Assembly: GCF_007954425.1 (NCBI RefSeq)
Contig: NZ_CP042345.1
Location: forward strand, 3,054,873-3,118,872
Source of the DNA: Novosphingobium ginsenosidimutans
GTDB taxonomy: Bacteria > Pseudomonadota > Alphaproteobacteria > Sphingomonadales > Sphingomonadaceae
DNA length: 64,000 nt
Reading direction: 5' to 3'
Each line of letters opens with the position of its first letter. Within the stretch, counting starts at the first letter, position 1. A model generated the notes under the pieces. That model was not told the DNA's origin. It ran no database searches and saw nothing but the letters and a program-made list of their open reading frames with translations. A program made the position numbers and the translations under genes. Below are positions 8,958 through 17,477 of the stretch, piece by piece.

Positions 8958-9899
8958 ATGTCCACCCGGCACCTGGTCGATCCCGAGCTGCTGCCGCTGC
9001 TCGATCTGCTGCCGCCGACCGATCTGGCGGCGATGGACCTCAACGAACTGCGCGAGACCAGCAACGCGCGCTATGCCTTCCTTGGTGCCCCGCCGCTTGC
9101 GCCGGTGGTCCACACCATCGACGGTCCGGGTGGGCCGCTTGACATCTATCTCTACGATCCAGCCCCCGGCACGCCGGGCCGCGCCGCGCTGCTGCATATC
9201 CATGGCGGCGGGATGATCATGGGATCGGCCAGCGTGATGCAGGCTGGCCCGGCGGCCATGGCACAGGCGCTCGGCATCCCTGTCGCTTCGGTCGAGTATC
9301 GTCTTGCCCCTGAACATCCCTTCCCAGCCCCGCAGGAAGACTGCCTGGCTGCCCTGAAGTGGCTGGCCGATCTGCCCGAGGTCGACCTGGAACGCGTCGG
9401 CATCACCGGTGAGAGCGCCGGCGGCGGGCTCGCGGCATCGGTGGCCCTGATGGCGCGCGATCTGGGCGGTCCGCAGCTGGCCGCGCAGTTCCTGACCTAT
9501 CCTATGCTGGACCACCGCACCGGCGGTGATAACTGCCCCTACAACAACGCCGCGACCGGGGAGTTTGTCTGGACCCGCTCCTCAAACCGCTATGGCTGGG
9601 GTGCGCTGAAAGGCAACTATGCGCCGAGCGACCATCGCAAGGGATGGTTCTCGCCCAGCCTTGCGGAAGACCTGTCCGGCCTTCCGCCGACCTGGATCGG
9701 CACGGGCAGCCTTGACCTGTTCTATGATGAGGACCTGGATTACGCTCGCCGCCTGGTTGCAGCCGGGGTGCCGGTCGAACTGCATTCCTATCCGGGGGCG
9801 ATCCATGCTTTCAACGCGGTCACGGAAAGCCGCCTCGCCAAGGCCTATGGCCGCGACCTGCTTGGCGCGATGGCGCACTGGCTGAGGGTCGCGGGATAA
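8958..9899 (+). CDS. Alpha/beta hydrolase, hormone-sensitive-lipase family esterase
   Basis: A 313-residue esterase of the HSL (bacterial family IV) group. It has the HGGG oxyanion motif (LLHIHGGGMIMGSA) and the nucleophile in GESAGGG. The likely acid is in GSLDLFYDEDLDYA and the likely His in YPGAIHAF. The segment VEYRLAPEHPFPAPQEDC is diagnostic. It is the third gene of the lipid operon. An alternative start at 8889 has a GAGGG site but would overlap the previous gene by 64 bases; 8958 leaves a 5-base gap and gives a family-like N-terminus. Confidence 0.88.
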   Translation: MSTRHLVDPELLPLLDLLPPTDLAAMDLNELRETSNARYAFLGAPPLAPVVHTIDGPGGPLDIYLYDPAPGTPGRAALLHIHGGGMIMGSASVMQAGPAAMAQALGIPVASVEYRLAPEHPFPAPQEDCLAALKWLADLPEVDLERVGITGESAGGGLAASVALMARDLGGPQLAAQFLTYPMLDHRTGGDNCPYNNAATGEFVWTRSSNRYGWGALKGNYAPSDHRKGWFSPSLAEDLSGLPPTWIGTGSLDLFYDEDLDYARRLVAAGVPVELHSYPGAIHAFNAVTESRLAKAYGRDLLGAMAHWLRVAG

Positions 9900-9902
9900 G
9901 CA

Positions 9903-9936
9903 AAAGGGCCGCACGGAAGGATCCGCACGGCCCTTT
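9903..9936. terminator. Bidirectional terminator between convergent genes
   Basis: An inverted repeat with outer arms AAAGGGCCG and CGGCCCTTT, an inner CGG/CCG pair and a short loop, with a small mismatch in the stem. It lies 3 bases after the esterase stop and 17 bases after the end of the convergent secreted-protein gene. It has A/T runs on both sides and could serve both strands. Confidence 0.7.
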
Positions 9937-9953
9937 ATCTGAAAAACACTGGG

Positions 9954-10469
9954 TTAAACGGCCTGACCGTCAACGTTCACGTTGCGGATCCGGCCATCGC
10001 GATCGATCGTGCAGCTGAAGTTGCCATTGCCGGTGGTCGTACCGGTAATCCGCCAGCCACCGTCGTCACGATTGACGCTGTCGACCTCACCCACTCGGGT
10101 TCGGCCGCGATTCACTTCATCGATGCAGCGATTGATCGCGCTGTCGATCCCGGTGCCTTCGCGCCATTCCGGTTGATCTTCGTCGCTGCCATAGCGCGGC
10201 GCTTCTTCCCGGTCGCGCGGCAAGGGTTCGCGATAGTCGCGCTGGTCCTGACGCTGCTTGTTCGCCTTGCTGGCCGCACTGGCAATTGCGGCGATGCCGC
10301 CGATGATCAGGATGCCGGCCAGGATATCGCCGCCATCAACGCGATCGCGGTGGCGGTAATGGCCGCCCCAGCCATCGCCCCAGCCGCGCGCCAGGGCCGG
10401 CGTTGCCGCCATTGAGAACGAAGCCGCCAGCGCCAGGGCAGCGGCGCTCCGCTTGAACTTACCCGTCAT
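9954..10469 (-). CDS. Small secreted protein, paralogue of the neighbouring gene
   Basis: A 171-residue protein of unknown function. Residues 1-28 form a signal peptide ending ATPALA. A Gly/His/Arg stretch follows, then a hydrophobic segment GDILAGILIIGGIAAIASAAS that could be a membrane anchor, then a charged linker. The C-terminal domain has two cysteines (INRCIDEVNRG and NFSCTIDRDG) that probably form a disulfide. It shares the GD-(I/V)-(L/I)-AG-x-LIIGGIAA segment and the cysteine layout with the upstream gene, so the two are tandem duplicates. ATG 10469 follows AAGGGG. Confidence 0.75.
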   Translation of the reverse strand: MTGKFKRSAAALALAASFSMAATPALARGWGDGWGGHYRHRDRVDGGDILAGILIIGGIAAIASAASKANKQRQDQRDYREPLPRDREEAPRYGSDEDQPEWREGTGIDSAINRCIDEVNRGRTRVGEVDSVNRDDGGWRITGTTTGNGNFSCTIDRDGRIRNVNVDGQAV

Positions 10470-10520
10470 TTGCTTGACCCCTTCCATAACGCGACTCGCG
10501 TCAGTGCTTGCAACGACCTA

Positions 10521-10552
10521 GGCGGCCCAGGCTTTCACCTGCCTGAACCGCC
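10521..10552 (-). other. Stem-loop between the two paralogous secreted-protein genes
   Basis: On the minus strand GGCGG-TT-CAGGC pairs with GCCTG-GG-CCGCC around an 8-base loop, giving up to 12 pairs counting two T-G wobbles. It lies just downstream of the 10574-11173 gene and about 50 bases before the next gene. No T-run follows, so a simple Rho-independent terminator is not certain. It may act as an attenuator or an mRNA stabiliser. Confidence 0.45.
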
Positions 10553-10573
10553 CAAAGTCTGGATCTTTAGCCG

Positions 10574-11173
10574 TTAGAGGCCACGGATCCCGCTATAGTC
10601 GAGGTCGACAATCCGGCCCCGCTCGATCCGGCACTTGAACGAGCCGGAGTCGTATCCGCGCAGATTGTCATTCCAGCCGCGGTAGTCGCCGTTCCAGCCC
10701 CGGCCGTAGTTGCCGTCACCACGGCGCCAGTCCCGACCGTTGCTATTGACCGCGATCCGCCCGCGCACTTCATAACCATAGCGCGTTTCGCGGATATCGC
10801 GGACGTCGGTCACATCGGCGCGGCCATAGCTGTAGCGCGCGGCGTTGCGTTCGGCGGCGTAGACGCATTGCTCCACCGCACGGCGGGCGCTGCCGCGTTG
10901 GGCATAGTCGTTGCGATAGCCGTAACCCTGGTTGTAGCCATAACCGCCGTAACCCGCGCGGTCATAGCGATAGTCGCGATCATAGCGATCGTTGTTGTTG
11001 CTGGCGGCCGAAGCCACAGCAGCAATCCCGCCGATGATCAGCGCGCCGGCAATAACATCGCCCGCGCTGATCCCGTCGCGGTCGCGATTGTCGGCGAACG
11101 CCGGGGTGGCCGAAGAGAACGCCATCGCGCCAGCCGCGATGGTCCCGACTAGGGCTTTGGACATGGTCTTCAT
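10574..11173 (-). CDS. Secreted Gly/Tyr/Arg-rich protein, paralogue of the downstream gene
   Basis: A 199-residue exported protein of unknown function. Its signal peptide ends near ATPAFADN. A hydrophobic segment GDVIAGALIIGGIAAVASAAS matches the downstream paralogue. A low-complexity Asp/Tyr/Arg/Gly region follows (repeats such as YDRDYRYDR and GYGGYGYNQGYGY). The C-terminal domain carries two cysteines (VEQCVYAAE and SFKCRIERG). The composition suggests a surface-exposed, flexible or metal/RNA-like binding coat protein, but no function can be assigned. Its AAGGA ribosome-binding site lies inside a long hairpin, so expression is probably controlled at translation. Confidence 0.75.
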   Translation of the reverse strand: MKTMSKALVGTIAAGAMAFSSATPAFADNRDRDGISAGDVIAGALIIGGIAAVASAASNNNDRYDRDYRYDRAGYGGYGYNQGYGYRNDYAQRGSARRAVEQCVYAAERNAARYSYGRADVTDVRDIRETRYGYEVRGRIAVNSNGRDWRRGDGNYGRGWNGDYRGWNDNLRGYDSGSFKCRIERGRIVDLDYSGIRGL

Positions 11174-11180
11174 CGTATCG

Positions 11181-11228
11181 ATCCTTCACTCTTCGGCGGG
11201 CATGATGGCCCGTCGTTGAGTGAAGGAT
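11181..11228 (-). promoter_or_regulatory. 5' leader hairpin that sequesters the ribosome-binding site
   Basis: On the minus-strand transcript ATCCTTCACTC (complement of 11218-11228) pairs perfectly over 11 bases with GAGTGAAGGAT (complement of 11181-11191). An inner stem of seven pairs with one A-C mismatch closes a 6-base CATCAT loop. The 3' arm contains AAGGA, the only good Shine-Dalgarno sequence, 8 bases before ATG 11173. No T-run follows, so it is not a terminator of the upstream peptidase gene. The arrangement resembles RNA thermometers or translational riboswitches; the signal is unknown. Confidence 0.6.
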
Positions 11229-11288
11229 TAGCGACTCGACCGTGGCGTGAAGCTGAACTCGGTCGTTAGGCTGCGTTCAGGTTTTAAA

Positions 11289-13439
11289 TCACTTTCCTGA
11301 ACGTGGCACTTCCAAACCGCTCCACTGGGCCAGGAAGGCCAGCACGTCTGCACCTTCGGCCACGGCCTTGTCGGTCGGCTTGCCCGAGCCATGGCCGGCT
11401 CGGGTTTCGATCCGGATCAGGTGCGGCTTGTCGCCGGCCTTGGCGGCCTGGAGCGCCGCAGTGTACTTGAAGCTGTGGCCCGGAACCACGCGGTCATCGG
11501 TATCGGCTGTAGTCACCAGCATGGCCGGGTATTCCACCCCCACCTTGATGTTGTGATAGGGCGAGTAGGCCCGCAGGACGCGCCAATCGGCCTCCTTGCT
11601 GGGATAGCCATAGTCATCGACCCAATAACGCCCGGCGGTGAAACGATCGAACCGCAGCATATCCATCACGCCTACAGCGGCATTGGCAGCAGCGAACAGG
11701 TCGGGCCGCTGATTGACCACCGCACCGACCAGCAGACCGCCATTCGAACCGCCCTGAATGGTCAGGCCATTCTTCGGCGTGATCCCCTGCCCGATCAGAT
11801 ACTCGCCCGCCGCGATGAAATCGTCGAATACGTTCTGCTTGTTGCCCAGGCGTCCGGCATCGTGCCAGGCCTTGCCGTATTCCCCGCCGCCACGCAGATT
11901 GGCCAGTGCAAAGGCTCCGCCAGCCTCAAGCCAGGCCATCCGCGCGGCCGAGAATCCGGGAGTGAGCGAGATATCAAACCCGCCGTAGCCATAGAGCAAC
12001 GTCGGCACAGCCTTGCCCGCTTGGGCGACATCCTTCTTGCGCACGACGAACATCGGCACCCGGGTGCCGTCCTTCGAATTGTAGAAGCGCTGCTCGATCG
12101 CATAGTCGGCTGGGTTGAAGGTCAGTTTCGGCAGCGCGAAGGGCTCGCTCTTGCCGGTGCGGGTGTCGAACCGGAAGATCCCGCTGGGCTGGTTGAAGCT
12201 GGAGAACGAATAGAACGTCTCAGGATCGCCCGGCTCGCCGGAAAAGCCCGAGGCCGTTCCGATCGCGTTGAGCGCGATCTGCTGGACCGGCTTGCCATCA
12301 AGCGAGCGAACCTCAGCCACCGACTTGGCATCTTTGAGATAGGACAGGATCAGGCGATCGCCGACAATCTCCGCGCGTTCCAGCGTTTCGGCGCGTTCGC
12401 CAATCACTTCTTCGAACTGCGGCCGCGCAGCGGCGACGTTGACCTTCACCACCTTAAGCTTCGGCGCATCCTTGTTGGTTACGAAGTACAGCGTGTCGCC
12501 CATCCCTTCGACCAGGCGCCAGTCGTTCTCGAGGCCCGCCACCAGTGTGCGCGCCTGCCACTTGCGGTTCTTGCCGAGCGGGATCAGGTGCAGCGCATAG
12601 CGGCTGTCGGTGCCCTTTGACGTGGTGATCACCACCCAGCGCCCATCGTGCGTTACCTGTGCGCCGTGGCCCAGTTCGGGGTCGTTCGGGGTCGAATAGA
12701 CCAGTTCGTCCTGCGACTGCGGCGTGCCGATGCGGTGGAAATAGATCGCCTGGTTCTTGTTGAGCGACTGGAACTCCGCCCCCGGCTGCGGCTCGGGAAA
12801 GCGCGAGTAGAGGAAGCCCTCGCTTCCGACCCAGGCGATGCCGGTGAACTTGGCCCACTTGATGCCATCGCCCAGGTCCTTGCCGGTCGTGACGTCCAGC
12901 ACCTTGATCGTCCGCCAGTCCGATCCGCCATCCTGGATCGAATAGGCCAGCAGCTTGCCGTTCTTCGATGGCACCCAGGCATCGAGCGCCGTCGCGCCGT
13001 CCTTGGCCCAGGCGTTGGGGTCGATCAGCAGCTTGGGCGTGCCGTTGAGCCCCTTGCGCACGAACAGCTGTGACTGGTTCTGCAGCCCGGAATTGCGCAT
13101 GTAGAAGTAATAGCCGCCAGCCTTGCGCGGCAGGCCGAAGCGTTCATAATTCATCAGCGACTTGATCCGCTGGGCGAACCATTCGCGTTGGGGCAGCTGC
13201 GCAAGGTAGCCCTGAGTCAGGGTATTCTGCTTGGCCACCCATTCGGCCACGGCCTTGTCGGTGCGGACATCGTTTTCCAACCAGCGATAGGGATCGGGGA
13301 CCGCTTCGCCGAACTGCGTCTCGACGAGATCGACTTTGCTGGTTTCCGGATAGGACAGGGTCATCTTTTCGGCAGCGACGGGAGTGACAAGCGAAAGGGC
13401 AACAAGTGCGGCCAAGGTGGCCGGAAGGCGGCGCGACAT
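11289..13439 (-). CDS. Secreted prolyl oligopeptidase (S9A)
   Basis: A 716-residue prolyl endopeptidase-type enzyme that cuts short peptides after proline. A signal peptide (residues 1-24, ending TPVAA) predicts periplasmic location. An N-terminal helix leads into DPYRWLEND, the hallmark start of S9A enzymes. The seven-bladed propeller fills the middle. The catalytic domain has QGGSNGG with Ser565, DTDDRVVPGHSFKY carrying the acid, and AGHGSGKP with the His. Start ATG 13439 has a GGAG site; a longer in-frame start at 13484 would spoil the signal peptide. It is a different subfamily from the peptidase at 4442-6499. Confidence 0.93.
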   Translation of the reverse strand: MSRRLPATLAALVALSLVTPVAAEKMTLSYPETSKVDLVETQFGEAVPDPYRWLENDVRTDKAVAEWVAKQNTLTQGYLAQLPQREWFAQRIKSLMNYERFGLPRKAGGYYFYMRNSGLQNQSQLFVRKGLNGTPKLLIDPNAWAKDGATALDAWVPSKNGKLLAYSIQDGGSDWRTIKVLDVTTGKDLGDGIKWAKFTGIAWVGSEGFLYSRFPEPQPGAEFQSLNKNQAIYFHRIGTPQSQDELVYSTPNDPELGHGAQVTHDGRWVVITTSKGTDSRYALHLIPLGKNRKWQARTLVAGLENDWRLVEGMGDTLYFVTNKDAPKLKVVKVNVAAARPQFEEVIGERAETLERAEIVGDRLILSYLKDAKSVAEVRSLDGKPVQQIALNAIGTASGFSGEPGDPETFYSFSSFNQPSGIFRFDTRTGKSEPFALPKLTFNPADYAIEQRFYNSKDGTRVPMFVVRKKDVAQAGKAVPTLLYGYGGFDISLTPGFSAARMAWLEAGGAFALANLRGGGEYGKAWHDAGRLGNKQNVFDDFIAAGEYLIGQGITPKNGLTIQGGSNGGLLVGAVVNQRPDLFAAANAAVGVMDMLRFDRFTAGRYWVDDYGYPSKEADWRVLRAYSPYHNIKVGVEYPAMLVTTADTDDRVVPGHSFKYTAALQAAKAGDKPHLIRIETRAGHGSGKPTDKAVAEGADVLAFLAQWSGLEVPRSGK

Positions 13440-13456
13440 GCGGGTCTCCGAAAAGC

Positions 13457-13495
13457 AAAAGGCGAGGGCGACCCTAGCAGTCACCCTCGCCTTTT
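13457..13495 (-). terminator. Terminator of the ribosomal operon after rplQ
   Basis: AAAAGGCGAGGG and CCCTCGCCTTTT form a 12-bp perfect stem, extended by GA/TC across one mismatch. A T-rich tail follows on the minus strand. It lies 30 bases beyond the rplQ stop, in the orientation expected to end the S10-spc-alpha transcript. It sits just upstream of the prolyl oligopeptidase start. Confidence 0.85.
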
Positions 13496-13524
13496 CAACT
13501 GGACCAAAGGTCGCAGCGCAGTGC

Positions 13525-13938
13525 TTACTCGGCGTCGTCAGCCATCATAACCGGACCCGAGTCCTGGCCCTTGGCCGAGGTGTCGCGATCAACCAGTTCG
13601 ATCACCGCCAGCGGGGCAGCGTCCGAAGCGCGGACGCCGGCCTTGATCACGCGGGTATAGCCACCCTGACGGTCGGCGTAACGCGCAGCCAGAACTTCGA
13701 ACAGCTTCTTTTCCTGCGCTTCGTCGAGCAGGCGGGCATGGGCCAGACGGCGGTTCGACAGGCCACCGTGCTTCGCCAGCGTGATCAGCTTTTCCAGGTA
13801 GGGACGCAGTTCGCGCGCCTTGGGCAGCGTGGTGGTGATCTGTTCGTGCTTGATAAGGGCCGCCGACATATTGCGCAGCAGCGCCTTACGGTGGCTGGAA
13901 GTGCGATTGAGCTTACGCCCGCCAAGCTTGTGACGCAT
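13525..13938 (-). CDS. rplQ: 50S ribosomal protein L17
   Basis: A 137-residue L17, a large-subunit protein near the peptide exit tunnel. The N-terminus [19 protein letters not shown] and the segment [22 protein letters not shown] are invariant family features. The C-terminus has an acidic tail of about 15 residues. It is the last gene of the operon, after rpoA. The 108-base gap to rpoA is longer than most gaps in the cluster and holds two stem-loops. Confidence 0.98.
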   Translation of the reverse strand: MRHKLGGRKLNRTSSHRKALLRNMSAALIKHEQITTTLPKARELRPYLEKLITLAKHGGLSNRRLAHARLLDEAQEKKLFEVLAARYADRQGGYTRVIKAGVRASDAAPLAVIELVDRDTSAKGQDSGPVMMADDAE

Positions 13939-13986
13939 GGGTCATTCCTTTGTTCGTTATGGGCCCGTATCAGGTAGCCCGTAGCT

Positions 13987-14038
13987 GGCAGCAGTCGCGG
14001 TTGCTGCCGAAAACCGTCGGGGCACCCGCAGGTGCCCC
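13987..14038 (-). other. Tandem stem-loops in the rpoA-rplQ gap
   Basis: Two perfect inverted repeats lie side by side. GGGGCACC/GGTGCCCC (14019-14038) has a 4-base loop, and GGCAGCA/TGCTGCC (13987-14008) has an 8-base loop. On the transcript the first directly follows the rpoA stop and is trailed by GACGGTTTTC. They may allow partial termination, processing or stabilisation between rpoA and rplQ. Confidence 0.5.
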
Positions 14039-14046
14039 GAAACTGG

Positions 14047-15105
14047 TTAGCCCAGCAGCTCCTGCTCGAGCTTCTTGGCCATTTCTTCAATGTTCTCCGG
14101 CGGCCAGCCAGGGATGTCCATGCCAAGGCGCAGACCCATCGAGCTCAGGACTTCCTTGATCTCGTTGAGCGACTTGCGGCCGAAGTTCGGCGTGCGGAGC
14201 ATCTCGGCCTCGGTCTTCTGGACCAGGTCGCCGATGTAGATGATATTGTCGTTCTTGAGGCAGTTGGCCGAACGCACCGACAGCTCGAGCTCGTCGACCT
14301 TCTTGAGAAGGTAACGGTTGAGCTGGTTGGTGTCGCTTTCCTCGGCCGGAGCAGCCGCCATGCCGATCATCGGCGAGGCGCCCATCGGCACCGCATCATC
14401 GAAGTGGACGAACAGCGAGAGCTGGTCCTGGAGGATGCGCGCCGCATAGGCCACGGCGTCTTCCGGGGTAACCGTGCCGTCGGTTTCGACGGTCAGGTTC
14501 AGCTTGTCGTAGTCCAGTTCCTGCCCGATGCGGGCATTGTCGACCTTGTACGAAACCTGGCGGACCGGCGAGTAGAGCGAGTCGACCGGGATAAGCCCGA
14601 TTGGCGCATCAATCGGACGGTTCGACACGGCCGGGACATAGCCCTTGCCGGTGTCGGCAGTCAGTTCCATGTTCAGCGTCGCACCTTCGTCGAGGTGGCA
14701 GATCACGAGGTCCTTGTTCATGACCTCGATGTCACCCGAGACGGCGATGTCGCCAGCCTTGACTTCAGCCGGGCCGGTTGCCGAAAGCTGCAAGCGCTTC
14801 GGGCCTTCGCCCTGCATCTTCAGCGCGATCTGCTTCACGTTCAGGACGATGTCGGTGACATCTTCACGCACGCCAGCGAGCGACGAGAATTCGTGCAGCA
14901 CGTTCTCGATCTTGATCGAGGTGATGGCCGCGCCCTGCAGCGAGGACAGCAGCACCCGGCGCAGCGCATTGCCCAGCGTCAGGCCGAAACCGCGCTCGAG
15001 CGGCTCCGCGACGAAAGTGGCACGGCGCTTGGGGTCGTTGCCCGGCTTCACCTCGAGGGCGTTGGGCTTCTTGAGTTCCTGCCAGTTCTTGATGTTGACA
15101 GTCAT
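14047..15105 (-). CDS. rpoA: DNA-directed RNA polymerase alpha subunit
   Basis: A 352-residue alpha subunit. The N-terminal domain (residues about 1-235) dimerises and assembles RNA polymerase; it shows [22 protein letters not shown] and a family-typical [18 protein letters not shown]. After a flexible linker, the C-terminal domain (about 265-345) has the helix-hairpin-helix [21 protein letters not shown] and [12 protein letters not shown], which contacts UP-element DNA and activators. Length is normal. It lies between rpsK and rplQ, and rpsD is absent from the cluster as is usual in alphaproteobacteria. Confidence 0.99.
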   Translation of the reverse strand: MTVNIKNWQELKKPNALEVKPGNDPKRRATFVAEPLERGFGLTLGNALRRVLLSSLQGAAITSIKIENVLHEFSSLAGVREDVTDIVLNVKQIALKMQGEGPKRLQLSATGPAEVKAGDIAVSGDIEVMNKDLVICHLDEGATLNMELTADTGKGYVPAVSNRPIDAPIGLIPVDSLYSPVRQVSYKVDNARIGQELDYDKLNLTVETDGTVTPEDAVAYAARILQDQLSLFVHFDDAVPMGASPMIGMAAAPAEESDTNQLNRYLLKKVDELELSVRSANCLKNDNIIYIGDLVQKTEAEMLRTPNFGRKSLNEIKEVLSSMGLRLGMDIPGWPPENIEEMAKKLEQELLG

Positions 15106-15177
15106 GTACTTCCCCTAGGGTCTTGTTTTGGCGGGAACGGCCGCTGCGCTTTTCAGCACCGCGACCGATCCGAAACT

Positions 15178-15201
15178 GCGGCGATGGGGCCCCACCGCCG
15201 C
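15178..15201 (-). other. Palindrome between rpsK and rpoA
   Basis: A 24-base near-perfect palindrome: GCGGCG-A-TGGGG followed directly by CCCCA-C-CGCCGC, with one mismatched pair. It starts 10 bases after the rpsK stop on the minus strand. It could fold as a hairpin in the mRNA between rpsK and rpoA. No T-run follows. Its role is unknown. Confidence 0.35.
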
Positions 15202-15211
15202 GAATGCACGA

Positions 15212-15601
15212 TCAGACGCGACGACGCTTCGAAGGCCGGACCCCATTGTGCGGGATCGGGGTGACGTCGCGGATCGAAGTGATGGTGAAGCCAACGGCCT
15301 GGAGGGCACGCAGCGCGCTTTCGCGGCCCGAACCGGGGCCCTTCACTTCGACTTCGAGGGTGCGCACGCCGTGTTCGGCGGCCTTCTTGCCGGCGTCGTC
15401 CGCAGCCACCTGAGCGGCATAGGGGGTCGACTTGCGGCTACCCTTGAAGCCCATCATGCCGGCGCTGGACCAGGAGATCGCATTGCCCTGGGCGTCGGTG
15501 ATGGTGATCATCGTGTTGTTGAAGCTGGCATTCACGTGGGCGATGCCGCTGGTGATGTTCTTCCGCTCGCGGCGCTTAATGCGCTGGGGTTCGCGTGCCA
15601 T
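15212..15601 (-). CDS. rpsK: 30S ribosomal protein S11
   Basis: A 129-residue S11, located on the platform of the small subunit near the mRNA exit. Family segments include [22 protein letters not shown], then [11 protein letters not shown] and [17 protein letters not shown], and the C-terminus [17 protein letters not shown]. The gene sits between rpsM and rpoA, with a 55-base gap to rpsM, and has a normal ATG start. Confidence 0.98.
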   Translation of the reverse strand: MAREPQRIKRRERKNITSGIAHVNASFNNTMITITDAQGNAISWSSAGMMGFKGSRKSTPYAAQVAADDAGKKAAEHGVRTLEVEVKGPGSGRESALRALQAVGFTITSIRDVTPIPHNGVRPSKRRRV

Positions 15602-15656
15602 TTGGTTGTCCTACTCGAATATCGGGAAGGGAAAGCTGCGGGCCTGAGCCTGCTGC

Positions 15657-16025
15657 TTACTTCTTCTTGCCGGCGATGGGCTTCGCCTTACCCTTGCGGG
15701 TACGGGCGTTGGTGTGCGTGCGCTGACCGCGAACCGGCAGACCCTTACGGTGACGCAGGCCGCGATAGCAGGCCAGGTCCATCAGGCGCTTGATGTTCAT
15801 CGCGGTCTCGCGGCGGAGGTCACCCTCAACCGTGTGCTCGGCGTCGATCGTTTCGCGGATGTGCAGGACTTCCTGGTCAGAAAGATCCGAAACGCGACGG
15901 GTATGGTCGATACCCAGCTTGTCGACGATCTGGCGGGCCTTGAACGGGCCGATACCGTGAATGTAGGTGAGCGCGATAAGAACGCGCTTGTTGGTGGGGA
16001 TATTGACCCCGGCAATACGAGCCAC
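15657..16025 (-). CDS. rpsM: 30S ribosomal protein S13
   Basis: A 122-residue S13 of the small-subunit head, contacting S19 and the P-site tRNA. It shows [20 protein letters not shown], the glycine loop IHGIGPFKA, and the basic end [20 protein letters not shown]. The start codon is GTG at 16025. In most alphaproteobacteria rpsM follows adk directly; here a secreted SRPBCC protein gene and a 181-base gap intervene. Confidence 0.98.
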   Translation of the reverse strand: MARIAGVNIPTNKRVLIALTYIHGIGPFKARQIVDKLGIDHTRRVSDLSDQEVLHIRETIDAEHTVEGDLRRETAMNIKRLMDLACYRGLRHRKGLPVRGQRTHTNARTRKGKAKPIAGKKK

Positions 16026-16206
16026 TTACTTCTCCATGCTCCACAGAAGGCGGCGGGTGTCCACGACCTTCCATCTCAACGCTCATTCGTTAGAACGGCA
16101 AAAAGCCCGGTTGGCGCGCGCAATGGCCCTCGCCTTCCGGACTTATCCGTTCATGCCGAATGGACCGGGCGCTTATGCTGATTCGGCCAAGGTGTCAACG
16201 CCGCAG

Positions 16207-16785
16207 TTAAGGTGCCAGCTTCAACGGTGCGCTATCGGGCATCGGACCGCCAGCCTTATCGGCCAAGCGCTGGACCTGTTCGGCCAGAACCTTGTCCACC
16301 AGCGGCGCCAGCTCGGCCGGCTTGGCCTGCCAGACCCCACCCACGGCATAGCGCCATTTGATCTGCGTACCATCTCCCACCTTCTTGAGGGTGATGGTGA
16401 GCACCCCATGCACTGCCTCGCCCTGCAGAGGGCCAAGGCCGCCGGTCATCCGCAGTACCCCGCGCTGGGGATCGATATATACCACGTGCATATGCTCGAC
16501 ACTGCCCATCCGCTGACCTTCGGGCGCATCGGCCGGTTTGGGCAGCTTCTCGCAAAAGCAGCCGGTAGCCTGGGCATCGAGGTAGAGATTGGCAGCATCG
16601 CCCGAATAGGTGTGGCTGGGTGACCACCACTGGTTGGGCGCGATCAGGACTTTCCAGACAGCAGCCGGCTCAGCCGCAACGGTCGCAGCGTGGTCGCTGA
16701 CGAAGCCGGCATCGGTGCTGGCCGAAAGTTCCGCCCGGGCCGGCGATGCCAGCACCAGCGCGGTCAGGATAAGTGAACGGTACAT
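16207..16785 (-). CDS. Secreted SRPBCC/START-like protein
   Basis: A 192-residue protein with a signal peptide (MYRSLILTALVLASPARA) and a polyketide-cyclase/START-like SRPBCC domain. Typical elements are AEPAAVWKVLIAPNQWWSPSHTYSG near the start and a C-terminal amphipathic helix ELAPLVDKVLAEQVQRLA. The domain binds hydrophobic ligands in other proteins; the ligand here is unknown. It begins only 23 bases after adk ends, so it is probably transcribed with secY-adk. Its place inside the ribosomal cluster is unusual. Confidence 0.75.
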   Translation of the reverse strand: MYRSLILTALVLASPARAELSASTDAGFVSDHAATVAAEPAAVWKVLIAPNQWWSPSHTYSGDAANLYLDAQATGCFCEKLPKPADAPEGQRMGSVEHMHVVYIDPQRGVLRMTGGLGPLQGEAVHGVLTITLKKVGDGTQIKWRYAVGGVWQAKPAELAPLVDKVLAEQVQRLADKAGGPMPDSAPLKLAP

Positions 16786-16808
16786 CGCCCTTCCCTCCCC
16801 TTACAGGA

Positions 16809-17456
16809 TCAGGAAGCGATAACCTGTTCGATGGCCGCCGTCACCTGGTCCATGTCAGCCATGCCGTCGACGCGGCTGACAATCCCCCGCGCTTCATAGA
16901 TCGGCAGGATCGGCGCGGTCTTGGCGCGATACTCGGCCATGCGGGTGCGAACCGTTTCCTCGTTATCGTCGGGTCGGCGCTTGAACTCGGTCGAGCCGCA
17001 CTTGTCACAGACGCCGTCGACCTTGGGGCGTTCGAACTTGTCGTGATAACCCTTGCCGCAGTTGGCGCAGGTAAACCGGCCGGTGATGCGTTCGACCAGC
17101 GCGTCCTCATCGACCGACAGTTCGATCACGTGGTTCAGCGTGCGGCCGCGCTGGCCCAGGATCGCATCAAGCGAATGGGCCTGGGCTTCGGTTCGGGGAT
17201 AGCCATCGAAGATCGCCCCGGTTTCCGGACCCATCGCATCCAGCTCTTCTCCGATCAGTGCCGAGACGATTTCGTCCGACACCAGTTCGCCGCGCTCCAT
17301 CACCGCCTTGGCCTGGAGGCCGACCGGGGTCGCCGCCTTGACCGCGGCGCGCAGCATGTCGCCGGTCGAGAGCTGGCGCATGCCGTGCCGCTCGACCAGG
17401 CGCTGCGCCTGCGTACCCTTGCCCGCACCCGGGGGGCCCAGAAGGATGATGTTCAC
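16809..17456 (-). CDS. adk: Adenylate kinase
   Basis: A 215-residue enzyme catalysing ATP + AMP to 2 ADP in the cytoplasm. The P-loop GPPGAGKGTQ is at residues 7-16. The AMP-binding region is TGDMLRAAVKAATPVG, and DGYPRT marks the catalytic core. The lid has four cysteines (Cys130, Cys133, Cys150, Cys153), so it is the zinc-binding long form. The start codon is GTG 17456. It follows secY closely, an arrangement conserved across bacteria. Confidence 0.98.
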   Translation of the reverse strand: MNIILLGPPGAGKGTQAQRLVERHGMRQLSTGDMLRAAVKAATPVGLQAKAVMERGELVSDEIVSALIGEELDAMGPETGAIFDGYPRTEAQAHSLDAILGQRGRTLNHVIELSVDEDALVERITGRFTCANCGKGYHDKFERPKVDGVCDKCGSTEFKRRPDDNEETVRTRMAEYRAKTAPILPIYEARGIVSRVDGMADMDQVTAAIEQVIAS

Positions 17457-17477
17457 GTCAGTACCCCCAAGTGCAGA

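Noticed and set aside
11181..11228. Rho-independent terminator of the prolyl oligopeptidase gene
   Set aside because: No T-run follows the stem on the minus strand, and the 3' arm is the ribosome-binding site of the next gene.
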